Shown piece by piece: positions 1 through 26,055 of a stretch of DNA of 64,000 nucleotides. Under the pieces are notes generated by a model. It had not been told where the DNA came from and did no database searches. It saw nothing but the letters and a program-made list of their open reading frames with translations. Every line of letters begins with the position of its first letter. Within the stretch, counting starts at the first letter, position 1. The position numbers and the translations under genes were made by a program. The stretch lies in the NCBI GenBank assembly GCA_003991915.1, contig RQTK01000073.1:676024-740023 (forward strand). Reading direction: 5' to 3'. Source of the DNA: Elysia chlorotica. Taxonomy: Eukaryota > Mollusca > Gastropoda > Plakobranchidae.

Positions 1-35
<35 letters not shown>

Positions 36-513
36 CACGAGGACAGAGAGAAAGGAGAGTAAGAGGTGCAAAACAAAGAAAGACATGGGGAGGGAGGAAA
101 TGCAATAATGTTCCATTACTTTCGAATTTGAAAAATAATATTTTCCAAAGGGCCTGAAGGGGTTGTATTTCCGAAATGTTCAAAGAATGACTCTATGCAC
201 TGATTGGCCAAATACGTTCTTTGATTTTCAAGCCTTAACCACTGCTGTAACTTTAAACCTAACTTTAAACCTTAATATCTAAGATATTGAGAAAAATCCA
301 GCAAACATTCTTACATTTATTTTCTCTCTCTTTTGTTTCACCGTTGTTATAGGAATCGATATTTTTGGTGACCCTACCTCACAAGGATACCATAGCATTC
401 TTTTTTTGGCTTTAATTTTACAGATGGTTTGACTGGATAATTGGTAACTGTGCTTAAAAAAATTTTATATCAAGTACATCAATGCGTTATTTTTCATTGG
501 GTAATTTTAACAG
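1..513 (+). other. PTK7 intron with (GA)n tract and decayed copies of the exon-1 start
   Basis: Positions 1-30 are (GA)n cut by the window edge. About 350-395 (GAATCGAT...ACCCTACCTCACAA) resembles the start of the exon at 514 (GGATCGCG...ACTCCACCTCACAA). About 405-440 (TTTTACAGATGGTTTGACTGG) resembles its acceptor and first codons. No intact exon is visible here. Confidence 0.5.
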
Positions 514-10258
<9,745 letters not shown>

Positions 10259-11259
10259 CGTACCACTATATGAGTGCGTATTATGTTGTGATGGTTTTCA
10301 GCAACTTGGTCAGTAATTTGGTCGCTGAAAGTCTCACCGAACAAGACATTTGCCTATAAAAAAAAAACAAACAAGTGGAATAAGAAACTGTTACAGGGGA
10401 CGTGGTGAAAAAAACAGTTTTTAACTATTTGAGATTTTCATTGCAGTCCCTCAACATGAATACAAAAGTGCTGTGTTTTTCAAAATTTGACGCAACCGGT
10501 AAAGCACAACGCAATGAACCACATTGTTGACAAAGCGCATTAGTTTTGTTCACTCTGAATGCACAGGACAATGTTTTTTCAAACCATGGTTTCAGCCAAC
10601 AGCAACAAATTATCGGTATTATGTGCAGTTCAATACACTTGATAGGGTTGCTAAAATGGACAAAGTAGTTGACAGTGCGCTCTAACTCTCATTTGTTTTT
10701 TGTTCTTTTGTCATGTCACTCAACGTTTTGGCAAAATACCCATATGGACACGCTAGTAATTCTGACAATCTATAACTTCCCTATAAGAATCATTGGCTAT
10801 GAATAAGCCTTTACAGCACCATAATCATGTAAAACCTGCATAGCAAAGATGGTGTGACGAGAAACAAATCATTTTTTATGTATTTATGTTAGGTGCTGAA
10901 ACTGCCCAAGATGCAGTGGTCATTCTGATACATTGATAGCCATTGAGCCCATCCAAGCGCACCGAGAGCCATCTAGATCTATACCTGGTGTCTTCCCAAA
11001 ACAAGACCATCTTATTCATTTCGTTCGGGATTATTCATCAGTGCCTAACGTATAGCATTATTCTTAACATATTTATACTTTGTACGAAGTAGAAAATTAC
11101 TGGATTTGCATGGAATTATATACATGTATAAACATCTTAGGCAATGTGCTAACCAAAAATAGCATATTGATTCAATTCTGATGTACTTTACACAGTAGAA
11201 AAGGATGAAGTTATTAATGATTTCCGCCATTGGCACCCCTTACGATGTTATTTAATAAA
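10259..11259 (+). other. Probable 3'UTR of the PTK7-like gene
   Basis: This non-coding stretch follows the TGA at 10256-10258. The first clear AATAAA on this strand is at 11254-11259, a plausible cleavage signal, though others further on could be used. No open frame here looks real. Confidence 0.5.
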
Positions 11260-15568
<4,309 letters not shown>

Positions 15569-15625
<57 letters not shown>

Positions 15626-15960
15626 CTTATTTATGTATTTATTTATTCATTAATCAAGTTCCGGGTCTAGAACAGACATAGGTGATCATGGTACGCCACT
15701 CATTCATTTGTTTAGACAAATTTAAAAAGTTTAAATTGCTCCTGTGTTTATTGGTGACCCATCTGCTTAGACTATCTAAAGGTTGTTTACCTGTTCTTCT
15801 TTTACTATCTATTTTTCCAGCTAAGGTTGAGTATAAAAATCTATCTAATCTAGCTTCATATAGCAGATCTCAAATATTTATCCAATGTAATCTATTAACG
15901 TATCACATTTACCTTTGTCGCCTTGCCACACAAAAAGAGCAGGGTTTATATCACTAGACC
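15569..15960 (-). mobile_element. 3' end of a LINE with (TAAA)n tail
   Basis: Read on the minus strand, about 15850 to 15672 encodes GKIDSKRRTGKQPLDSLSRW followed, after a short gap, by NLSKQMNEWRTMITYV and a stop. This matches the basic GKRRRGR..W end seen in many endonuclease/reverse-transcriptase LINEs. Next, still 5' to 3' on the minus strand, comes a (TAAA)n tract (15569-15651), which fits a LINE tail. Everything upstream is frameshifted or lost. Confidence 0.7.
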
Positions 15961-15984
15961 ACTACGCTCCCGCCCTGACACCTC

Positions 15985-16262
15985 TTAAAGAGTGAGGAGG
16001 GCGCGTAAGCACTGGGTTACAACATCGGCTTTCGACGCCAAAGGTCCGTGGTTTGAGCCCCACTCTGGTGACTTCGTCTCCTACTGGTTAGGTCGGTGTC
16101 ATTAATGTAAGCGGCTGAGACAGTTATGGTATCCCCGTACTGTCTCTGTGTGCCAGCACGTAAACTTGTCAGACGTTAGTCTTGGGGCTCGTCCACAATA
16201 TTGCCTTTACAGTGCTAACGTTGGACGATAAGCAACAAAACAAACAAGCCGTAGCGAAACCA
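15985..16262 (+). mobile_element. tRNA-headed SINE copy
   Basis: This shares its order of blocks with the copy at 52.6 kb: a tRNA-like head ending GGTCCGTGGTTTGAGCCCC (B-box-like), CTACTGGTTAGGTCGGTGTC, GTGTGCCAGCACGTAAAC, CAGACGTTAGTCTTGGGGC and a tail ending in an ACAA-rich run. Confidence 0.75.
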
Positions 16263-16671
16263 AGCTGTACGGAGGTACAACGTCCTTCTTGTTTTATTTT
16301 TTTCCTCCACAGACGAAACATTTAATGAATTACTTGGTTTCTGATGTTGTGTATATGACCATAATCAGCATAGGAATGAACAAAGAAGCTGTGATTAGAA
16401 GCCGCCTCGCTTTATTACTTTTTTACTTAATTACATCATCCGCGTAGTGGTCTTGTGGTAAAAGCTCTGCTCTCTTTGATAGACTGACGCTTCCCTATTG
16501 CAGCAATGCTCCTCTTTACATAAATATACATGTAAATGAAAATCGACCCATCACTTTTGTGATATTTGTTTAAAGGGTTAAAAAAAGTTCACGTGTGTTG
16601 TTTATTTTTTAACAAAAGGTGAACACACAAAAAACGTGAGTCATGTCATTTTTCCTCTTTTCAGCGTAGTT
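16263..16671. other. Short intergenic stretch with a SINE-head-like fragment
   Basis: About 16441-16495 (GTGGTCTTGTGGTAAAAGC) resembles the head of the SINE family. On the minus strand AATAAA (plus-strand TTTATT, 16601-16606) lies 66 bases after the stop of the antistasin-like gene and is its likely polyadenylation signal. Confidence 0.45.
16601..16606 (-). terminator. Likely polyadenylation signal of the antistasin-like gene
   Basis: Minus-strand AATAAA, 66 bases past the stop codon. It is the first such signal after the gene. Confidence 0.5.
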
Positions 16672-17408
16672 TTATCTGTAAAGTTTGTCCAAAATCTGAA
16701 TTTTCCGTCCCACCGGAGGATTTTTACAGCGACACGTAGGGCAACCACTGCTATCAAGCTTTGCGCCATTTGGACAATTATTATGAGCACCACACACGAG
16801 CAGGCCACATGCGGGTCTGCAATCGCACGACACTTCGCAGCCGTTGGAGTCTTGGGCGCGACCGTTGGCACAGAAATTGTCACAGGATAGCACTGGGCAG
16901 ACAGGCTTGGGCTTGCATGAACACGTCGGGCAACCGTTTGTGTCTGGCAGCGTCCCGTAAGGGCACATATGCGAACACAGAACTGGGAGGCAAAGCTTTC
17001 GCCTAGATATAGATCTAGTCCTGCAGGTACAAGACAGGCAGCCGTCCATATCTACCGTCTCTGTGTGACCGAAAGGACATTGCTTCTCACATGGTAAAAT
17101 CTCTGGGCAAGTTTTGGCCTCTTTGCACTTACATTCTCTGCAACCATTGGGTTTGCTGATTATGTCGACGCCTCTTGGGCAGTTTACAGGGCAGATTTGA
17201 GAAAGCTCGTCACATTCGCAGGTGCAGGTTGGGCATCCTGCCGCGTCTTCCCTGTACACCAGACACCGAGGCGAGTACGGGTGGACTGGGCACCTAGGTG
17301 GGACGCACTTGGCGAGATCAGGCACACATTGACACAGCATGGGAACCCAGCGCTTGCCTGGAGGACATTCAACAGCTAGCAGCGTCTCGCAGGGGTTTTG
17401 GAAGAAAC
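16672..17408 (-). CDS. Antistasin-type multi-domain cysteine-rich protein, last exon
   Basis: This minus-strand exon is open from a probable acceptor (AG at 17410-17409, phase 1) to TAA at 16674-16672, about 245 codons. It holds about six cysteine repeats of the antistasin kind, each shaped C-x-x-x-x-C-...-C-P-x-G-...-D-x-x-G-C-x-x-C-x-C; examples are CPVLSCDNFCANGRAQDSNG and CLPVLCSHMCPYG. The first two repeats are less regular. Known antistasin domains block serine proteases and are common in secreted proteins of leeches, molluscs and Hydra. Inhibitor activity here is inferred from the family. There is no signal peptide in this exon, so at least one upstream exon must exist. A weak candidate lies at 23435-23510. 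The similarity is clear; the first exon is not. Confidence 0.8.
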
Positions 17409-17410
17409 CT

Positions 17411-17784
17411 ATGTGCAAAAAGATAAACATTTTTATGTTAAAAACTATAAAAAGTGGAACTAATCCATGTTTTTTATTATTTTTTTTTTTTTGGCGAAAA
17501 GGATCCCTCTTGGCACCTAGGAGACGTTAAAGAAACGAAGAGGATGGTGGGGGGATCGGGGGGGTGTTCTAGGAAGAGATAGCGATAGAAAGACAGACAA
17601 ATAGAGACAGAGAGCAGAAATCAGTTCTGATACTTCATGATAATACATCTCTCACAATATCGTTCATGTAGTATAGTTTTATTTCTCTACGTTAATGGTA
17701 ATTTTATAAATATCAACCACAAAATAATACCATCCTTACTCTTCTTCCTGCCCCCTTCTCTCTCCCTCTCTCTCTCTCACACAA
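17411..17784. other. Non-coding stretch upstream of the antistasin exon
   Basis: Probably intron. It has T and G runs and a short (CT)n at about 17757-17780. No exon was recognised. Confidence 0.4.
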
Positions 17785-18205
17785 GTTATAAAAACCGAAT
17801 GTATCGCGACATATGAAAAGTGAAGGCCCATAAAACTCCCGCCCGCGCAATTCATGTTTTCTAAAAGCTCTTTGACTCTATCAGGGTCACAGTAAAATGT
17901 GTCAAACGAGACATAAAGAGCTCACAAGTAAAAAAAACAACAACCTGGAAATTTAGATGGGGCCTTTAATTATAATTCGTAACCAGACAAAATCCTGTGC
18001 GCAGTACATTAATTCAATTTAAACAAGATTGGTCTAAACGTAAATGGTTTGTAGTGATGGATTATGTGTAAAAAAAAAGCAGTTAGAAAAATATATTTGC
18101 TATATCATAATTACAAAATGAAAAGAAAAACAGCCAAAGGTATTTTTCTTATTTTAAATACAATGTGCAAGCAGTAAGTTATTGAATAGGTAGATAGATA
18201 AACAT
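17785..18205 (+). repeat. Copy 1 of a 0.4-kb direct repeat
   Basis: It begins GTTATAAAAACCGAATGTAT and matches 19045-19458. The first 95 bases or so are identical by eye (up to CTCTTTGACTCT) and the rest has scattered changes. The two starts are 1,260 bp apart. No coding sense was seen. Confidence 0.85.
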
Positions 18206-18260
18206 ATAGATATATAGATACTTAAATACATAGATATATAGAGATAGATAGATAGATAGC

Positions 18261-18313
<53 letters not shown>

Positions 18314-18330
18314 GGATAGATAGACAGTAC
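18206..18330 (+). repeat. (GATA)n microsatellite
   Basis: Tetranucleotide GATA units with a few interruptions, purest at 18263-18312. Confidence 0.92.
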
Positions 18331-18412
18331 TATATAGGCCATATTGTGGATGGACCCCAAGACTAACGTCTGGCAACGTTATGTGCTGCCACACACGAGA
18401 CAGGGTGGGGAT
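18318..18412 (-). mobile_element. SINE body fragment
   Basis: The blocks TATTGTGGATGGACCCCAAG and GTGCTGCCACACACGAGACA are those of the SINE body in reverse orientation. The head is missing. Confidence 0.7.
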
Positions 18413-19044
18413 GCAAATATATATATATATATATAATTATGTATATATATTGTGTAAACTTTGTTCCGTCCTAAGTATTCTCCTTTACATTTTCTTCTTG
18501 CTTTTTTTTAAGAATATCGTTTTAACCCCTGTCTCTTTCTCTCCTCTTCGGGATTTGCTGTAATGTGTTTGAAAATCCATTCGGTGGCGAAACATTTCCC
18601 CCATAAAGATCCCAAATCACTAGTTCTAAGCAGGATGTAAATCTATTAGTAGTACGTATCGGAAGCATACAACTCGTCTTAAACCTTTTTATTGGCATAT
18701 TATATCGAGTCGTAAGCTTTCCAAAACGTTGCACTTACAACTAAGGAACCGTCTCTAAAAGAGTTCTATAGAGAAAATAGAGAAATAAAACCCCTATTCA
18801 AATTGTTCCGCGAAAATCTAAAGGAAAAAAAAAACACCAAATAATTATTTTTAAAAAAAATCGGTGCCCTATATCTGGTAACTGCTATGCTATGCACTTT
18901 CCCATCTGTCAGAATTTTCATAGGAAAATAATATTACATAATACAACATTCAGTTGTGTGTCTTCATATTCCCAAAATAAAATTGCAAACCATCATCACG
19001 ATTGCCTATTTTTGGCTTTACACTAAACTGTGTCGGTCTTTGAC
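18413..19044. other. Intergenic DNA
   Basis: A short (AT)n run at about 18417-18436. Otherwise unrecognised, with no coding signal. Confidence 0.4.
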
Positions 19045-19458
19045 GTTATAAAAACCGAATGTATCGCGACATATGAAAAGTGAAGGCCCATAAAACTCCC
19101 GCCCGCGCAATTCATGTTTTCTAAAAGCTCTTTGACTCTTTCAAGGTGACAGTAAATTGTGTCAAATGAAACATAAATACTTCACAAGTAAAAAAAAAAA
19201 ACCCCAACAATCTGGAAATTTAGGTGGAGCCTATAATTAAGATTCATAACAAGACAAAATCCTCGGCGGAGTACATTTATTCAATTTAAACAAAACTGAT
19301 TTAAACGTAAAAGGTTACTTTATCTGGGTTTCTAGTAATGGATTGTAGGTAAAAAAAAAAAAGCAATGCGAAAAATATATTTGTTACATCATCATTGTAA
19401 CAAAATGGAAGGAAAAACACCCAAAGTAAGTTATTGGATAGATAGATAAAATCAGTAT
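19045..19458 (+). repeat. Copy 2 of the 0.4-kb direct repeat
   Basis: Partner of 17785-18205. It ends in the same TAAGTTATTGGATAGATAGA block that leads into the GATA run in copy 1, and it stops just before the fold-back element. Confidence 0.85.
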
Positions 19459-19475
19459 TAGAATATATATACTAG

Positions 19476-20903
19476 ATGGGATGCCCGGCTTCGCTCAGGT
19501 TTCGGGACACAGTACGGATATAAATTTTTTTTTTTAGGTTATACTTATTACTAAGAGAGATAAAGCTTGGATTTTGGGACACTGTGCGCACCTAAAACAG
19601 TAAAACATGGTTGTAGAGATAGAAGTTTAAAGCCAAAAAAGCTAAACAAATTAAATGTGATACAAATGGGTGCACTACTTAAAAGGGCATATCAATAGTT
19701 TGATAACTCACGCTAGGATATTTACAGGATTTATTTGTAGATAACATTTCTTTTAGATCCTTTTTACCCCTTTTTTCGATGACAGTCGAGGTAGATCCAT
19801 ATAGAATTTAATTTGGGTTCGAATGTTTTTAAACCCCGAAAGATCCCTATTCGATAGATCTAGAATTCAGTATTATAACCCGATCAGAGCCCCGCACGTG
19901 AACATGTCGAACGGAAAGAAAAAATAATAAATTATGTAGATCTATAAGTGGTAGTGTTGACATTAAATGGGTTTAAGAAAACAATAATAATTACGGCAAG
20001 AAATCTCAACTATTGAAATATTATAACCCTGGCAGAGCCCTCACCTATTTGAAAATAGCCCGCTTTCATTTACCATTAGCTAATTGAAATCAAAAACAGC
20101 TATGGATGCTTGATCGACGAATCAATTTCAATTACTAAAATCTAATTAATGCTTTATGCGTCATTGTGAAAAATAAACGAACCAGCCTAAAGTACTTATT
20201 ACACCTTTAGATAACCGCCCGACCCTGTCGCGTGCATGCATACGACACTCCGTCGTTAGCAAGACGTATGCGCGCTGACGACAGATCGGATCGTCAATCA
20301 AGCAGCCACTGCTGTTTTTTTATTTCAGTTAGCTAATCATAATTGAAAGCGGGCGAGGTTCAAATAGGTGCGGTGCTCTATTTCAATAGTTGAGATTTCT
20401 TGCCGTAATTATTATTGTTTTCTTAAACCCATTTAATGTCAACACTACCACTTATAGATCTACATAATTTATTATTTTTTCTTTCCGTTCGACATGTTCA
20501 CGTGCGGGGCTCTGATCGGGTTATAATACTGAATTCTAGATCTATCGAATAGGGATCTTTCGGGGTTTAAAAACATTCGAACCCAAATTAAATTCTATAT
20601 GGATCTACCTCGACTGTCATCGAAAAAAGGGGTAAAAAGGATCTAAAAGAAATGTTATCTACAAATAAATCCTGTAAATATCCTAGCGTGAGTTATCAAA
20701 CTATTGATATGCCCTTTTAAGTAGTGCACCCATTTGTATCACATTTAATTTGTTTAGCTTTTTTGGCTTTAAACTTCTATCTCTACAACCATGTTTTACT
20801 GTTTTAGGTGCGCACAGTGTCCCAAAATCCAAGCTTTATCTCTCTTAGTAATAAGTATAACCTAAAAAAAAAAATTTATATCCGTACTGTGTCCCGAAAC
20901 CTA
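19476..20903. mobile_element. Fold-back element with long, near-identical inverted arms
   Basis: Positions 19497-20020 and 20379-20902 are reverse complements of each other, 524 bp each, with no mismatch found by eye. The similarity continues with changes to about 20122 and 20290, leaving a central loop of about 170 bp that itself holds a short hairpin (GCATAC/GTATGC). ACTAG occurs at 19471-19475 and 20904-20908 and could be a target-site duplication. No long open frame was seen inside. This fits a non-autonomous fold-back or long-TIR element; the superfamily is unknown. Confidence 0.85.
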
Positions 20904-20908
20904 ACTAG

Positions 20909-23900
20909 TGTTGCGTCTTTTAGTTTTCAGTGTTTTGTCTTCATGCTTTAATACAGGGAATAGATCGTCCACGCACTGCTGTTTTCTTATTTTACATCTG
21001 ATACATTTCCCTTTAAGTCGAATGTAAAATGGTCTCAGACATTTCCAACGTGTCTTTTCAGTAAGAAGCACTTGAAATAAAAAATTTTTCTATCCGGTTA
21101 CAAGAAATCACTGCACTGCCAAAGGTGCAAGTTATGTGTGATTTGCGTACGCCAAACTGGTTCTCATGTACTTTTCTCAAACAGCCAGCCACGCTGAAAT
21201 TTAATTGCTGGAGTCCCCTTTCTAACTCTCAATAAAACAACTCGAGAAAAAAATGAAACAAGAAAAATCGAGAGGAAAGAGATCAAAAGATATTAAAGAT
21301 CTCTTCCTTGTTTTTTAATGACTCTAATCTTTTACCATACCTAAAAAATTTGTGAGACATAGAAGATCCAAAACGATATCTCGTTACAAAACAGAATAAA
21401 TCCTCTGAAATATGATGCAAGGTAATGCCCATAACCTTGTTTATTATGTTTCCTTGACAGGATTTGCATAAAAATTGCCACATTATTTTTTTATTGCATA
21501 CATAAAGAAATATTTATCTCATATAAAAACTTTACCTAGTTTTGCCATAGTTAATTTTTTGTAGTATAATTTATGAGTTCACAATGCAAATTTATATCGT
21601 CCTTCACCGAGTGTTCGGAAATGATAATGTTGCCGATTTTAGGTACCTAATTCTTCGGTAAAACCTCGTAAAAAATCGTGTCTATATTTGTAAATTGGTT
21701 TGCTGCCAACTTAATATTTCATTTACTTGGGTTATTAAACTTATTGAACCGGTGTATTCTTACGACATATTCCCAGATTTTTCTGAAATCCTGTCTCGTA
21801 AATCAATTGCTGGCCTTGGACTTGCCTGCAGTATGTTAATAATGTAGAGACTGGTTATGTTTACCTATTATAGGCAGTTGAATGGTTAAAAAGACACAGT
21901 TCGACAGTAAATGACACAACCTCGCCCATTCAGGAATAACGCTGTTGACATAATAGTGTCGTCTTTAAAAAGTGGCTTAGGAGACCGAACAAGACATCGC
22001 TCTTTAGATTCAAAAATTCGGAATGACGGGCTTCTAAATCTAGAATGTCTTTGACCCCGAGTAAAGAAATTATTGTTACTTTTTTTTTTATCGAGGACAT
22101 ATTCTTTTTTATAAACTTGATTTAAGCTGTGGGCCTTTTAGAAAGAGGGGGAGTGACTTGGAATGGTGTAAACTACTACAAAATACAATTTATTTTAACG
22201 GTTCATTGGGTTTGTATTATAAAATAGTGATCATCCGTCTGTCTATAATTTAATTCATACTAAAACGGGGTCAGTAGGCATCCGGGTTTGAAAGTTGTTT
22301 TTTTTTTTCGTAAATGGTGAAGTTGGGTGTAGTACTATAGTTGCGCTCTCAGGACGTATAGACTCATTCTTATAAAACAAGAGCCTAAGATAAACACGTT
22401 TTAGTAATGTAGGTTATACAATATAAAGATTAAAGCGAGGGATCATAATTATTTGTCATTTTCATAAGTGACTTAAATGGCGAAGCTTAAACAAAACAAT
22501 TCAAATAACAAAGCTTAAGTTCATAGATTGAACAAGTCAGTTTCAATCCCTAGATAAAAAAACAAACAAAAAAAGACAACTAAAACAAAACAACAACAAA
22601 CAAACAACTTAAAGCAAAAAATGTAGATGTTTTTCTTTATTTTCATTTTTATAAATAGAATAATACCCATGCGAAGCGGTGTAAGTGACACATACATGAA
22701 ACAGCAGCAAATAATGGCATTGATACCATTGAGAATAGGGCTACAACACTATCTATACGCAAAAATCCTCTGTTAAATCGGATATCAAGCTGTGCTTTCT
22801 TATTTCAAAGTATAAAAGTAAAACAAGGATTATTAGATTTCGTAAATATAGAAATTCTTGATGTATTACACTGTCAAATATGTGAAAGACATCTGTGCTT
22901 GCCTCATTTCATCAAGCTTGTGTGGTTCATAAAACGAGCTGATTTCTAAGAAAATTTGGTAGAGAGGGGGAGAGGGAGAGAGGGGGGGGGGATACTGAAA
23001 GCAGCCAATCATTTCATGAGAGGCGGAAGCAAAAGAATTTTATTCATGAAAGTAAAGATCACGCCTTGATCGCCAACCTTCTGCTTTTATTGGCGATTTA
23101 ATAAAAGCTGTACAATTTTCTTATTTTTGTCATCTATAAAATCGTATTCTATAGTTTGGCGAAAAAAAAATAAGAAAATTAAGCGTTTGTCACTCTGAAA
23201 TATTATGTATTGTTTGTTACTGTTTCAGAGTGCAACTTCCATAGAAGCACTAAATAAGTTCACTGGCCCGTGCGGGGTAGTAGGACTTGGGAGTAGTTTT
23301 CAATTGGCAATAAGAACGGCTCTAGAATAACCAAGACGGTTCACTTTCTATTAAAACCCTATTTAAAAAAAAAAAAAAAAAACTTCCTTGACCGCCTATG
23401 TTTTTACGCGGACACTGGCTTGGGTAACGCCCACTGTCCTCCTCAGAAAACATTGTTAGAAACACGACGAGTAAAACACATTTTGAAGTGCAAAACCACC
23501 CATAAATCATGATTTTTTTTTCTAAAGTGAAAATATTTAAAGTCAGTCAATAACAAATGACAATTTCAAGATGACAACTTTTTATGCTTTTAATTCTATT
23601 ACTTTAAAAATCTTAATTTTAGTCCCAATCATAGGTTCAGTAAGATTCTAGATCTAATCTAGATTCTAGAAACTATGTGAAGCACACTGCACTGAAATAT
23701 CTCAGAATCCACATTTCCTTACATTAACAACCACACATATTGTTAGCTTGACAGCTGATATCGCCACAACTGCTTGATATTCTTCAAACATTTACACGTA
23801 TTTGAAAACATAACTATGTAGGAACAGTTTTCATAACCATACAGAAATAATCTCCCCAGCAGTGTTCCTTAATTTAAAAGAAGAAAAGCAGGTTTCAAGA

Positions 23901-25109
23901 TTAAAAAAAAATACATACTTTAAATACACACTTTTTTGTATTTTAGGGAAACTTGGGAATTTTATGAGTCAATTGTGGTGGTTTTGGCATGGCAGACAAA
24001 GTTAGTGTAGCTTGATTACTGTTTGAATGACAACGAGTTGCTGGCTATGTGAACTGGCGGTTTCCAAATTCAATGATATAAGCAGGAAACAATGAGCAGT
24101 GAAGCTGCTGAGTTCTTTCACCAGGGTCTTTGAGGAGATCCAACCGACTTCTATTTATGAGCCATCTCTTGCAACTCCAACATATAAAAGACTTACCAAA
24201 TTTTTACGTTGTTCGGTTGCTGTTTTGTTAGTTAGGGCTATTACTCATCCATATATTCATTTAAAACATTAAATATGAATATAGATTTGGCAAGGTCCAT
24301 GTTTGTTTTTGTTTTCTATTTTGTTTACTTCATCTTCCTTGTCATAGTCCAATAAGCTAGGTCTATATATTTACACACAGGTTTTACCGTCACAAGCCTA
24401 AGATGGTTCTTGTCTATATTACATACTAAAATTCATGAAACAATACATCTATGTTGTCATAAAACTACTAGCGACAATTTGCTGCAATACATGCATTCAG
24501 TTTGAGAAACTCGCGGAAAACATTGATTTATATTTTGTAATTCTGACCTTTTTAGCAATTAGTGTTGCAAATCGCTGAATTGGACTATTCTTCCCCACAT
24601 TTCTTAAAACTTTGTGATCTAGGCGAAAATACTTGGACTAGTTGGATTTAAGTATTAATTTTACCCAGAACTTGTTCATCCGCATGTCTCATTTTCTCTT
24701 CCATACTTGTGTTTGTCATAAAGTTAATGTGCACGTTCCCCCTGTTAGCACGAACTCTAATATGTCGTGCTTAAAATTAGTCGTGCGGACAAATCAGCCT
24801 TAGAATGCCAAAGAAGTCACTATTTGTGTTGCTCAGACAAAATTATCTCCTTTATAATAATTATGTATGATTTTCACTTTATCTAGTTAGAGACAATACA
24901 ACTGTAGGCAAATGGCACGAGGTAAAAAAAACAACCAATAATTATATTTAGCTCTAGAAAGCCATTTTTACCCTGCAGCCTTAGCTGCGCACATTTACAG
25001 GAGAGTCAGTTTAAGAGAATTCTGTACTTGGTATTGACACCTTCAAAGTTAGAGTATTATCTAAACTTACGTTATAGAAATTAAGTTTATTGCATTGCTT
25101 TTGCCTTTT
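20909..25109. other. Intergenic AT-rich DNA
   Basis: No gene was recognised on either strand. A minus-strand open frame at 23435-23510 encodes a hydrophobic N-terminus and is discussed in the findings. Otherwise there are A/T runs, a short G run (22980-22990) and TCTAGA-like words near 23640-23680. Confidence 0.5.
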
Positions 25110-25300
25110 GCCTTTAGACCCCTTCAAAGTAGAAACTGGAGTACGACAGGGCTGCCTACTATCCCCAACAATTTTCTTGATAGTCATAGACTGGGTGATG
25201 CGAGCCTCTACAACAGGTACGAAAACGGGCATACAGTGGACCTTCGCAAGACAGTTGGAGGATTTGACAACATTGATCGCCAGTAATGCACCTGTATTTC
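25110..25300 (+). pseudogene. LINE reverse-transcriptase fragment
   Basis: The frame encodes KVETGVRQGCLLSPTIFLIV then DWVMRAST and IQWTFARQLEDL. This matches the G-V-R-Q-G-C-x-L-S-P block of LINE reverse transcriptases and the QLDDLDFADD-type block after it. The catalytic FADD is lost and the frame soon ends, so this is a dead, short remnant. Confidence 0.8.
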
Positions 25301-25993
25301 AACCTGTTGAGATAAATCTACGTCGACTCGTCCGACATGTTTTAACCTTTTATTAAAAGACATCGTGTGATCTATGTATTCTACTGAAATGTCATTAAAA
25401 CAAAGACCTCTACTAAAAGTTTCCAGTCCTGAAAGTTACTTTGCGCAAGGTATGGTCTTCTTGGTACTGCATTTTGACACATGAGTATGCATGTAAAGGA
25501 GTATCAATCACGCCTTTTTGCGTTATAATTTTCACGATTTCTCGGTGCCAAATTGCAAATCCTTGGATAGTTTCTATCTTTTTTGTCGGGGCAAGTATTG
25601 TGAAATGATAGTTAACTTCATTACAGTGTCATAGTGGAAACGATAACGGGTTGTCAGATTTCGAAATTAAGGCTTTCCAAAAAATAAGTGTTTTTTTCCC
25701 CCGAAGATAAAAAAAATAAAACCCCAAGTCCAATTAAAGCCAATCAGAACAAACTTTTCTAATAATTTTTTTAATGATTTACACTGTGATTTTCTATTTT
25801 TTCTAAGGATATTTTCTTAAGAGTAGGACCCCCATTTTTGCTCCACCTTAATTCCGATACTGTAAGAACAACAATGACAACATAACCACCATCACTACCA
25901 CCACCACCACCGCAACCATCATCACCACCACCACCACGGCCACTACCACCACGGCCACTACCACCACCACCACCACCATCACCACCACCACCA

Positions 25994-26055
<62 letters not shown>

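Noticed and set aside
15682-15957. Plus-strand 91-residue open frame
   Set aside because: The minus strand of the same DNA encodes a clear LINE C-terminus, so the plus frame is a shadow.
16636-17379. Plus-strand and alternate-frame open frames over the antistasin exon
   Set aside because: The minus-strand frame has regular cysteine repeats; the others do not.
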